Below are positions 22,217-32,645 of a stretch of 64,000 bases of DNA, in pieces. This DNA comes from Eutreptiella sp. 'Long Island Sound 2002' (lineage: Eukaryota; Euglenozoa; Euglenophyceae; Eutreptiales; Eutreptiaceae). A program made the translations under genes and the position numbers. The DNA is taken from positions 39,619,228 to 39,683,227 of the forward strand of contig OZ038378.1 in assembly GCA_964036045.1 (NCBI GenBank), given 5' to 3'. The stretch's first letter is position 1. Each line of letters begins with the position of its first letter. The notes under the pieces were generated by a model. It was not told where the DNA came from. It saw nothing but the letters and a program-made list of their open reading frames with translations, and did no database searches.

Positions 22217-22289
22217 TGGCCTGGCCAGCCACAAAAGGCGCCGTTCAGTGCAAAAAAAAAAAAAAAAAAAAAAAGGGTAGTGTCACTCC
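22201..22289 (+). mobile_element. Tiny poly(A) retroposon with 16-bp target duplication
   Basis: AGGGTAGTGTCACTCC occurs at 22201-22216 and again at 22274-22289. Between them are about 35 bp ending CCGTTCAGTGC and then 23 A residues (22252-22274; the last A is shared with the duplication). A 3' poly(A) tail plus a long direct repeat is the hallmark of LINE-mediated retroposition, here of a very short or heavily 5'-truncated RNA. The insert lies inside the older LTR element. The source RNA is not identified. Confidence 0.85.
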
Positions 22290-22358
22290 CCGTAGGTCAT
22301 CCGGTTGCACCTGAGTACAACCGCAGGCACGTCCCCCGCATGGCAGATCCCAAGGGCT

Positions 22359-23376
22359 TCAGATTAGGTAGTAGCACTCGGGAGCGATGAATCCCCATAA
22401 TTGTTGGAGGCGATTGAGCGAGCGTGGTGGCGCGGGCTGTGGAGCCTCCACAGGGCTGGGGTTGATCGCCAGCATGTCCTGCATGGTCTTGGGGACCTCC
22501 TCAGGGCAGGGGCAAGTTGCCACAGTGCCCTGCTCGTTCGTGGTCGCCTCCTCAGCCTGCGCAGCCCCTGAGGGGGCGCATGGGGCATCCTTCTCGGCCT
22601 CCTTGACCCCTGAGCGGACATCCCTGAGTTCCAAGGGGTCCTCCATGGGGCTCTGCGGTTCGGCCGCGGTGGTCAACTCCATGGGCTCCTCTGGGGGGGC
22701 TGAATGGGGTTGATTCGGCCCCATCTCAGCCCCGGCGGGCGCACGGGGGGTCATTCAGGAGCTCGGGGGCGTCGCTCAGGACTGTGGAGTCATCGGGGGC
22801 CGGCGACGGGGCCTTTGGGGCTGGTTCGGGCCCTTCACATTGCCGTCGGCTCTTCACTTGTCGGCCTGCTCGACATCCTCTTCGGCAACATCGGCGTGGT
22901 GTGCTCGTCCCCGTTGTTGGTGTCCGCGGTTCCCATGATCTCTTTGATGAACTCGAAGGCGCCGGCCATTGTTGAGTTGGCGGCGACCATTGGGGCTGCC
23001 CTTCAACTGATGGGCGCCTCTAGGGCTGCGAGGGGGCGGCCACTGAGATAGGGGCCTCCCCTTGGGGGGATTGAGGCGCCTGGCTCAGGGGGTGGTCCTG
23101 AGCTGGGGCTGCCGGGCTCGGTGGATGCAAGGAGGTCGGTAGGGGGGCGCTGACGGCCTCCTCTATCACTGAGATCCTCTTCTCCATGGACTCCAAGCGC
23201 TCCTCGATGGCCAGGGCTGGCCTGCATACCCGCAGGGCAGGACCCAAGTCAATGACGAAGTCCTCCAAGATAGGGAGGCGCGCCATGCCGCATTGGATGG
23301 TGAGGCGCTCTCTCCCGGACTCTTCCAACTCCATGAGGGCCTTGGTGAGGGCATCCATGCTCCCCTTGAAGTCCAT
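22359..23376 (-). pseudogene. gag: Gag-like fragments of the pol-less LTR element
   Basis: The minus strand reads a protein from an ATG at 23376 (MDFKGSMDALTKALMELEE) through a probable coiled coil (AIEERLESMEKRISVIEEAV) and a proline-rich tail, to a stop at 23020. Open pieces in other frames continue with AGAFEFIKEIMGTADTNN (about 22850-22960) and a proline/glutamate-rich stretch ending ECYYLI (stop at 22359). Position just downstream of the 5' LTR, helical content and proline-rich linkers fit a gag-type protein; no zinc knuckle is seen. The open frame extends upstream into the LTR to about 23556, so the true start is uncertain. Homology to known gag is not shown. Confidence 0.45.
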
Positions 23377-23468
23377 CTCCGAGGGATTGACACTTTCCGA
23401 GGATAAGGGGCTTGATTTGCGCCTTACCGATGGCGCTCGGGATGTGGGGCTGGAAGTTGCTTCGATTT

Positions 23469-26400
23469 GCTGTTCCGGGGCTACCATCCCCGGGTCGACC
23501 TTCTCCAAGCCCATGCGGCCTCCTCTCTTGCACGCGTAGCACAAGCAGAAGACCACTCACATCCACATTGAGTCCCTCAACTCAGTGAGCATCCATCGGG
23601 ATTGCGAAATCGAAGCAATCCCTTTGAGGTCTAAACAACAAAGGAAAGAAAGCATGTACAAAAGGTCATAGGAACATGTAAAACCTCCAAAACATGTCCC
23701 GGTTAGGGTAAGGTACAGAAATCAACATACGTCACAAAGGAAGAGGCATCAAGGCAGGAGAGGGGGGGACAAAGGGAGCCCACTCTCCCACTCAGCACAT
23801 CCTAGGTAGCCTGATTCAGGATCCCCAAGGAGGAAGAACAAAACATGCAAAACAACAAGACATCGGTAAGGCCCATTGGCTGTCAAAGCCTACCCTGGTG
23901 GGGGGGGTGTCACTCTTAAATCCCTGCACTACAGGACCCCAGAAGCGGGGGTCTAGTGCATACACTCACTCACCATCCTCCCCAAATATCCCAACTCAAG
24001 TCCCCTTGGGGCAGGAGATAGCCCCATCACACCACCATAGGGGGGTGGTGGTCCCGGGTGCCTAGAAATTCTGTGGAAAAGGGGGTAAAGTGGTATATCA
24101 CCCATACCACCTCAGGATCCTACATCCCAAATGGAAACAAGGGTAGTTGGGGGTGGCCAAGACCTTCACCCTGACACACGTAGAGGGGCGGGACCCAACT
24201 CCACACGGGCTCTGAGGCCTAGCATGGAAAGCAGGGTACAAAAACGGGCAAAACCAAAAATCAGAGGTTACCCACTTCAACACACTCTCCCGCCAAGGCA
24301 AAGGGAATTCAAAGGATTCCATGTGGGCACATCTAAAGGGCATCAGTCAAACATTCTGCCCACCAGATATCCGAGTCTGTCTCCCTGATACCGTGTCACT
24401 GTCACAAGTCTGGTAGGCTGCGCACTTTGGTGAAATTCCCCTTAAGTGAAAAACAAGGGAGAAAAGAATGCAAATACCTCCCGCATAGGGTCAGCCCAAG
24501 GTCGAGGGAAGTGCATGCACGAAGGATCTGGGGAGGAGTTGATTGTCCTAAAAGGGTTGCCCCTACCTCTCCCTCAGGTTGGAGCAAGGCAACGAACTCC
24601 AATACCCACTTTTTGAGGTCATTTTTTGGGACCTCAAAAAGGGCTTATGCATACATTCCTGAGTCAGATTTGAAGTCCAAATTGAGGTGACATATTGGTT
24701 TGGTCCGATCCCATAAGGGTAGGCCATAACCCAAACTCCTCAAATATGATAAAAATACACTGATGAGAGGCCATGGGTAAAATATTGGCCCAAATCGAGA
24801 AGATGGCCTAACTTTCCCATGGCCCAGAAGTGACCTCATGAAATTTGGAATTTTCAACAAAATTCCAGAGAAAATTCAAAACAGTGAACCTGTGTACCAG
24901 TAACCTTCCAAAAAATGCTCAATACAAAGTAGAGAGCACCATTGAAACATAGGAAAATCCCCCAAGGTCCAACTCTTCATGGGTTTTTTACTGTTTACCC
25001 GCCAAGTGACTACATGACAGGGTGGTTTTCAGGGTCGATAATGTACATCTCTGGGACCATGTAAAACCACTATCCTATACACTTGGCAGACTTGGTTCCA
25101 ATGGATTGGGTAAGTGATAGAGCATACCAGAACAAGTTCAAATATTCAAAGTACACCCATTGGAGAGGTCTTGGGTCAAGGATCAAGGAAATTTGGCCCA
25201 AAGAGCCAAAAGAAGCAAGTGAATGAAGTGAACACACAAAATTTGAAATCTCCAAAACGTTTTAGAGATTGCTATGGTGTGGCAAACCCAAAGTGAGTTA
25301 GAACCAAGTAAAAGCATGCACGTAGAGTGGAAAGCATGTTCTCATTTTGAGATCAACAACTGAGTTCAAACTCAACATGTACATGAAGATCTGAGTTCAA
25401 AAAGTCAACCCATAACTGAGTAAATTTGGGCAATGTTCACATGACCAAATTTACTACAAGCAAAAATTGACCAAAATGGCACATAGAAAATTGGTCGTAG
25501 CGTAAAGACAAAAATCAACGACAACCCATGGTGACCATATATGATTAGTAGGGACCATGGAGACCAGGAATGATCAGGGGTTCGACCAAAAACTCAATAG
25601 TAGTGGATCTCCATGGTCACCACAAGTGAACACATGAAAACAAAAATTCAAGACACAATCACTAAAATTTATGTGTGGCCCTATGTACAATGAGTCACGG
25701 CCGAACAAAGTACATTAACGAAAGTAGACACATGCCACAACACTTGTACTCGAACTCGACGCGACCTTGGAGATCCAAGCTCGAAAAGTAGGCCCATGAC
25801 AGGCAAAAAAAGGGTGATTTTTGGCATTAAATGACTATGCCAAAATGAGCTCAAAAAAGTTTAAAACTTCGAACCAAAAGATGTCAAAAGCATCGAAACG
25901 CAACCAAAACTCGAACATATATTGTTCGTACTCACCAAGTACAAACAAATGAGCACTTACTTATTTTCCGTCGCCACTATATCTTGGAGATATAGTGGCG
26001 AACTTTCAGCACATGAAAACAAAGTGCTCAAAATGTCGAAACTAAAATTGACGCCAAAAATCACCAATGGCTCAAATGGACTCGAACCAAAGTGATAATG
26101 AAACTAGAGGCCCGTTGCTACGACACCAAAATGACGCGACACACAAACTCGACAAAGTGGCATCATGAACACAACGAAAATGCAGTATTTATGCATGAAA
26201 GTGGGTCCCACCATGGAGTGTGGTGACCCACCACGACCATATCTCGACATTGCACAGGGAAGGAAAGGCAAACCAAAATGTATACCAATGTTGGCTTCAC
26301 CCTGGAATCATCGAAATCAACTTGAGCTTGAGACTCACCATGCTCTCTTCACCACAACCAAAACTCAATTCATCCTTTATAATTAAGGCATATCTCCAAA

Positions 26401-27211
26401 CTGGCTTGCAACTCACACAAACAAATAACATACCATTGTAGAGGAGAGTCATGCCATTCCATTGCATCTCTTCTCAAGAGGAATGGATGGAAAATCTCAA
26501 TTTACGGTTAGGTTGAAGTGACTACATGAAATGCATAAGATATGCATGCCATGCCTAATCTAACAATGGGGGGTAAAAGAAAAAGGCACCGTAAGGTGCC
26601 GGCAACGATGCCTAAGCTATCCCTATACTTTAAATGGCTGGGCATCATGACGTTAGGGGGTTTTCGAAAATAGTGGCACCGGAACCTGAACTTTTAATTT
26701 TCTATCGTAAACTAAGTCTTGACTATTACAACCGTGCAGTCAGAATTAATTCAGGTCAACAGGATGGACTTTCCGTAAAGGCCAGTTCATGGTCTCGCGA
26801 TTTGGGTTGCCAGATCCGAACTGGCAGTTCGCCCGCGAATTGGCGCGACGCCGGTTCACCACCAGGCCGCTGCCAATATCTAACTTCTGTACCTATGCGA
26901 ATTTAAGGCAGATTGGCATAGGTATCAACAGGGCAATGAATTCCCTAATGACTAATACAAAAGCGGCGGAAAAACACGCCGAGTTCCCTGATATCCCTAC
27001 TGCAGGCTCAAGTCAAAAGACCAATGAGAGGAAAGGTTAAGGGGGGATGAAGGCTAACAATATCCCCTATCAAATCCCATAGTGTGGGCCTTTAATAGGC
27101 TACACAAAGGGATGACGGGGGTCAGCACAAGGAGGAGTATGTGTCCCCATAACTGGGGATCAGGCCCCACAGGGGGGGCCGAGGGGCGCAGGGCATGACA
27201 GAAACCAAACG
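23469..27211 (-). repeat. 5' LTR of the pol-less LTR element
   Basis: Second copy of the long repeat. It begins (plus strand) with GCTGTTCCGGGGCTACC and ends GAAACCAAAC, where the last LTR base differs from the other copy. At 23468/23469 it passes straight into internal sequence, without the 35-bp terminal motif that ends the 3' LTR. A deletion across the LTR end and primer site is the simplest explanation. Confidence 0.78.
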
Positions 27212-27216
27212 GCTAT
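27212..27216. repeat. Target-site duplication, right
   Basis: GCTAT directly after the 5' LTR end (minus orientation). It matches 13646-13650 and is followed by PLE tail sequence. Confidence 0.65.
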
Positions 27217-27309
27217 GAAACAATGTTCTGATCGTTGACTGCATATTTCTTTCGGTGTTGGTACATAAATTCTGTTGCATCCACTGTTGCTTTAGACATA
27301 ATGTGCTGA
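27212..27309 (+). mobile_element. Penelope-like element copy 2, right arm
   Basis: Continuation of the PLE pseudo-LTR after the LTR-element insertion. It reads TTCTGATCGTTGACTGCATAT and ATAAATTCTGTTGCATCC, matching 3731-3782, and stops near GTGCTGA where unrelated sequence begins. Confidence 0.82.
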
Positions 27310-29380
27310 ATTTTAAAATTCCCAGACCAGCTGTGAATTACCTAAATTCTGCTAGCAAAGTTTACCCCTCGACTCCTTCTTCGTAAGGGAAGGATGACCT
27401 TGTCCTAGTCACCCTTGGATCTACACCACGACACTGCAATGCAACAAGAGCAAGAAGTCCACAGTTGAATCTCGATCCAAGTATCAACAATAATGAGAAT
27501 AAGAAATAGACATCTTCTGAAAGGAAGGGAAGAACAATGGACAAATATGAACACAAGACCTCATACCTGACCTACATACAAATGGGCAGTTTCCGCTCTC
27601 AATTGGTGTTTGAGATGTAGAGTCGGGAAGTGCCCTCAAAACAGACAAAATTCAGCAATTCTATTTTACAATAACATGTCCTAATGGACTGCACACAAGG
27701 TCCCACAGCGAAAGCAAGGGAGCAATGGACACTCAGGACTTAGGACTCGAAAAATCCACCAATACTGCATCCAAGGGGGCGTCCATACGGGTGCACCAAA
27801 GACCTCACAAATGGCAGAAAATAGGCAACATCGAAGTAATTCCCATGGGTGCCCCGGAAAGCCAAGGTGGAGCCCATGGCTCGTGGGATAGGAAGCAGGA
27901 CCTAAGACTCATATCTAAGTGCAAGACTTGAAATTGGGTCCGGGCTCCTCATGGGCATAAGGATGTGGGGCCTCCAATTGACCACATGGGGGGCTGAAAT
28001 TGCAGTCCCAAAAAGGGGGGTTTTGGCATACCCAAACATGAGCCAAAATTGAAAGTATCCCCAAGGGTACCCCTCCATGGTGGCTTGACGACGGAACTCA
28101 ACTTTCGGTGTGGGACTCAATGGGAGTCAAATGTGGGCCCCCAAGTACTTTGTTTCCAGAGATCTCCATGAGCCATGGCATGGTGATAGCCGGACTTGTA
28201 CTCACAAGTGCCAAAATGGCAAAATTAACAACAGTCACCTTGCCATAGCTCCTTGTGAGTGGGCGCTTTGGTTCGCCCACGTGCTGTGTGAGTCATGAGG
28301 ACCAATGTGCATAGGTTACATACCATAAGTGGTCCATTGGTCCATGCGTCTGGCATGCACGAGGGGGCTGAACATAGTGCGCGTCGGGCCAAAAATATAG
28401 GAAATGGCAGAAAATGGTCAAAAATGAGCACACTTATGGTGGGGAAAAATGTAGCACATGTCCGACTTGGACCAGGGTGTGCCCTAGAATTAGTGTCCAG
28501 TCCTATGTGTCCAACATACCTTTTGGGCGTCGCCCAAACACCTCTGGATTCTGGAATGGCAGAGCCGCGAAATGAGCCCATGGTTTGGAATTGGCCCAAA
28601 TTGCCCACATGGTGGCCAGGTGTGCCAAGCCCAGGGAAACCTATTGGCTAGGTCCAAGATATGATGGGCACCGAAGTATGTACTCTCATAACTTACTTGG
28701 GGCATGATGTCAATCCAGCGCAAGGCTGACATACAAGGTTGCCACTTGACATCATGACGGCCCAGAAATGGTAAAATTTCTGAAAAAACAAGCAGAATGG
28801 ACTTGAAATCCACACAGTTATATTACAATATCTCCGGCTTGAACTGAGTAGCCCGCAAATCCCCTCACACACTATGTCTTCGTACAATGCACCTTCGAGT
28901 CCACGCTTGGGGTCCACTTGGGATGCCATGGAAAGTTACTCGCGCTGCTCCCCAAGTGGGCACGCGGAAGAATGGAAAAATGCAAATAACACACCTTGCT
29001 TGCACAGCATTGCTTCGGGTGTGCTCTCCATGGGTTTTTGCGTGAAGGTTAGACTTTCGAGTGTTGGTTTGCGTTATGAAGAAGGGCTCCGCTTAATATG
29101 GGGTCCTTTGGCGTGGTTGTCTTGGAATGGTACACCCGCAAAACGGGCACACGAAATGACCCATATTTGCCCAACAACCCTACCCAAGCCTTATATACCC
29201 AACCTAGTGGCCTAGGATCACAGTATGCCTATATTCTTATCTAACCTTGGTCCTTGAACAAACATGCAAGTGCTTGGGTTGGAAATCCACCTCATCTTCG
29301 ATTTTTGACATGCAAGCACAAAATATTGCCAAGTTGGTTATAATGGACGTATATGCACACTCCGGGGAAGCCAAGTGATA
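27310..29380. other. About 2 kb with no gene recognised
   Basis: Only short open frames with no domain. It begins with a 26-bp motif around CCAGACCAGCTGTGAATTAC that recurs at 47049-47074. Style and base composition (many CCAAAATGGC-like words) resemble the LTRs in this window, so it may be a remnant of another LTR element, but no partner copy is present. Confidence 0.45.
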
Positions 29381-32215
29381 TGACCCGGATGTTAAGGCAT
29401 TCAAAGAGGCAGATTATGAAGCGGTACCCAGAACCTATGGCCCATGGCCCGGAGGCCTGTGAGCCGTCACACCCGTGCGGAAGCCGTCGACACCGGCTGT
29501 CAGCGGGATATCCCTGTTCTCTAACCCGCGGAATCTGGAATCTGATTTCTAACCAATAAATGGATGTAGAATGACCTCAATTTTATTGTCTTAGGCGATT
29601 TTCGTTCGGAAATCGGTGAAATACCCGATTTCTACCGCGATTTCTAATTGTCGTGAAATCGCTGCCTGATGTCGCCTGTTCGCGCGCCTTCGTCGCTTCT
29701 CCGTGGCGAGTTTTGTGATTGACTTTTCTCAGGTACCTGTGAGGTTCTAAGAGAACTTAAGGGCTGAATCTAGAGGGTATTTAATGTACTTTCATCTGGT
29801 GTGTACACCAGAATTTTTCGCCGTTGCGTTTTCGAGAAAATCAGCGCGCAAGGCTTTCCCTCGATCGCTCGAACTCATGGTTCTCAAGCACCATGAGTTC
29901 GGACGGAACCCTACACTCCCCCCCTATGCCTTTCATCCATGCCCCTTTCACGTGGGCATATTACTTTGTATAGGGAAGCGGGCAATGGCGGTGTTTTAGG
30001 CAGCCTATGGGTTTCGCAAACCCAAGTCGTTTGCGTGCGCAAACGCTAACTTTGTGGCCTTGTGAGCATGAACGTTATTAACCGAACACAATGCTCACAA
30101 TACCAAAAGCCCGAGGCCATTTTCGTTTTTTGAGCCAACTCAACGATGGCTCCACGCAATTCAATGCGTACCAAAACTCTATTTTCGAAAGAGGGCAAGT
30201 TTTGGTCGAAAATTAGGCCAAAATGGCCAAACTGCGGAGGTTCATACTTGAAGCCTATGGTGAGTTGAGCCTTGAACCAAGACAATATGTAAAGTAGAGA
30301 CCACGAAGGACATCGTGGATGGCTTGGTTGATTTTTACAACCTTGTCTCCCATTTTATATAATTTCGCCTTGTGAGCACGCGTGCCATACTGCCTCTTTG
30401 CACACGCGCTCATATGCAAGCACTAATGACACGAGTGGGCGGAGACAATCTAACCATAGTGTGCATATTTGAAAGCACCTACTATGGGCCTACTCCAAAG
30501 GTGTTTACTCATATTTTTGCTCCTCAAGGTCCCAAGGATATGTTCATGCCAATATCGCCGATATATGCACTTTTTCCCATAAATAGTGTGCTTCAAGGAT
30601 TGAGGTGTTAAAAATGCTTTCATTGTGCTTTGAACCTCAACCCTTGTTGCAAAAGGGAAGCAAAGCTTCGGTTTGCATCCATGCAAAAGCCCGAGGCTCC
30701 TTTCTCTCGTGATACGGAGATACCATATTTGGAGGGACCACTCTTGGGTGAATTTTGGCCGTTTTGCCCAAAATGGCCACAAACTCCTTCTCCCCCTGAT
30801 TTCACCCCCGAGGTTGCGTGCGCCACTTGACCAAGGGTAAGGGCAATTCGGAGAGGGCACACAAACCCGCATCGAATGGGGTGTTTCCCCATGTGGCCTC
30901 TCCTCCCAATGGGAGAGTTGTGAGTCACCCAATTTGGGGTATGTTGCCATTCTGCCCCATTTGTGTGTCACTTTCCCTCCAATGGGAAAAATAGCTAGAG
31001 GCGATCATGAGGGTTGGCAAGTGGCATATATTGGGACCTAAGTCCCATGTGTTTATAGCATTTTTGGTTGGAAGAATTCTCACCGTGGCCATGGAGATAT
31101 GGAATCATGAGTGCGGGCCATTTTGGCCAAATTTCGCTGTTTTTGCCATTGTATGCTATATTGGAATTACCATATCTCCATGGGGCACGGGATCTAGCCC
31201 GGGAGAAATGGCAATTATTGTAGCATATGACTAAGGGTTGAATGCCATCGAGTTTCGTATTTGCTCCTCTGGCTCATCCGGAGTTATTCAACTTTTGGTG
31301 CGATCCACGATCCCCCCTTTGCACCGCATGTTGCTTTCTGCCCCGTCCGTGTGGTCATCCCCTCGGTGAACAGTAAGCAGCCAGCGTGACAGCAAGCGAT
31401 AACCCAGGGCATGGGACCAAAGGGGATATCAAGGGTTGTGAATCAAGGCTTGGCGCGTCAATATCGCCAAGATTTCCTACCCTGGACGGTCGCCCGAAAT
31501 TTGGCAATTATGACCCCACTTGACGAACCCGTGGTGCCCTGATGCCGGGACCTCAGAGGGAACCAGGTTGGGTGAGGGCTCCAGGAAGTTGGTATGCGAA
31601 GGGCATAGGGTCAGTTGCCTCGTCCCTACCTCTGGCGGGTCCCGACGAGGGGTCAATTTTGGAGTTTTCGGAGCAATCATCAGTTTGGGCTGAAACAGCC
31701 CATTTTCAGCTACCAACTCCTAGGGGATAATGGCGGGGCCAAATCTCTGTCTCCAATGGGAGTTGGGACCTGCCGTTAAGGGAGCATAGGGAGCCACTGT
31801 CGGTTGACCTTGGAGCCCCTTGGTTCCGAGGAGCTCGCCTGTGGCTGGGCGGGACACCTCCCTATTCGCAGGGTTTCAGGGTCCGGACTGAGCAGGGCAT
31901 GGGTTGTGTTTGAGCCCCCGCCCCCACCAGCCACTGAGAGGGTCGGACCTGGGATTGGGATACGAGTTGGGACTGAGTGTCTATTGTCCTGTAGTGCCCT
32001 TACCCCAGTCCAGTCTCAACCCCATGTGTACATATCCTGATGTGTTGCTGTACATACTTTTGTTCCCTTGTTTCAGAGTGGCAAGGATCCTGAAACGCTT
32101 TGTCACATGACATGAGCGCATTGATGCCCCTGTGAGCGTAGTGCTTTGCCTGCCTGCTCACTTGCGCGTGTCCACCGCAGCGTCCCGTGGCCAGGCCCCC
32201 CACGGGAACGCGTCA
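29381..32215 (+). repeat. 5' LTR of the chromovirus
   Basis: Starts TGACCCGG and ends ACGCGTCA. It is matched over its whole 2.84-kb length by 43436-46284. It contains a perfect 14-bp inverted repeat (CCATGGAGATATGG at 31089-31102, complement at 31170-31183) also kept in the 3' LTR. Near the end is TGAAACGCTTT (32091-32101), complementary to the bases just after the LTR. If transcription starts there, R plus U5 would be about 125 bp. Short open frames inside are mirrored in both LTRs and have no domain. Confidence 0.92.
32091..32101 (+). promoter_or_regulatory. Putative self-primer sequence in the LTR
   Basis: TGAAACGCTTT is the exact reverse complement of AAAGCGTTTCA at 32216-32226. In Tf1/sushi-type elements the 5' end of the RNA folds back onto the primer site and is cleaved to prime reverse transcription. 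The 3' LTR version (46160-46170) has one mismatch, TGAACCGCTTT. Confidence 0.65.
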
Positions 32216-32226
32216 AAAGCGTTTCA
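32216..32226 (+). promoter_or_regulatory. Putative primer-binding site, self-complementary type
   Basis: AAAGCGTTTCA begins at the first base after LTR end CA. It does not begin TGG, as a tRNA 3'-end site would, and no such site is seen in the next 30 bases. Its 11-nt complement lies within the 5' LTR. Confidence 0.65.
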
Positions 32227-32645
32227 CCGCCGCGGGGTTACCCAGCCCTCGCGTGCCACTCGGGGCCACCAAACCCGAGCAGCGCGGCGCAGCAGCTCGC
32301 AGCTCGCAGCTCGCAGCGCAGCGCAGCGGCTCGCAGCGCCGCCCAGCGACAGCGCCGAGTTCGTCACGGAGCCAGCAGCGCCGTCCAGAGCATCGCACTG
32401 ACCGCGCCGCGACCGTGAAGGAGGTGGACAGACCAGGACTCCCTCATCAGCGAGTCCTATCGGCCGACCAGCAAGGCCGCACACCCAGTCGCGTCAACCA
32501 CCTCCACAACCACCGGCTGACCAGCACCAGCCGCACTCCCAGTCCAGTGCTGCAGCACCCGCCTCAACAAACACCACCAGGACCAGTTCGTTGAGCGGAA
32601 CGAGTGCACACCAAGGACCTCAAGACCAACTACGCCCCCGCTGCC
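32227..32645 (+). other. Chromovirus 5' leader
   Basis: GC-rich untranslated stretch between primer site and gag ATG. It contains a short degenerate repeat of AGCTCGC / AGCGC words at about 32280-32345. The gag frame is open back to a GTG at 32604, but the first ATG in frame is 32646. Confidence 0.6.

Larger units (their letters stand above)
13651..27211 (-). mobile_element. 13.56-kb LTR element without recognisable pol, inserted in PLE copy 2
   Basis: Two direct repeats of about 3.75-3.8 kb (13651-17472 and 23469-27211) flank about 6 kb of internal sequence. The 3' LTR in minus orientation (13651-17472) has TG and CA ends and is preceded on its own strand by a purine tract (complement of 17474-17485). 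The outer ends are flanked by GCTAT at 13646-13650 and 27212-27216 inside PLE sequence, consistent with a 5-bp target duplication. Internal coding is limited to gag-like fragments (22359-23376, minus). With no RT, RNase H or integrase it would depend on another element, like a large retrotransposon derivative. The 5' LTR lacks the terminal 35 bp next to the internal region, so this copy is also damaged. Confidence 0.72.
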
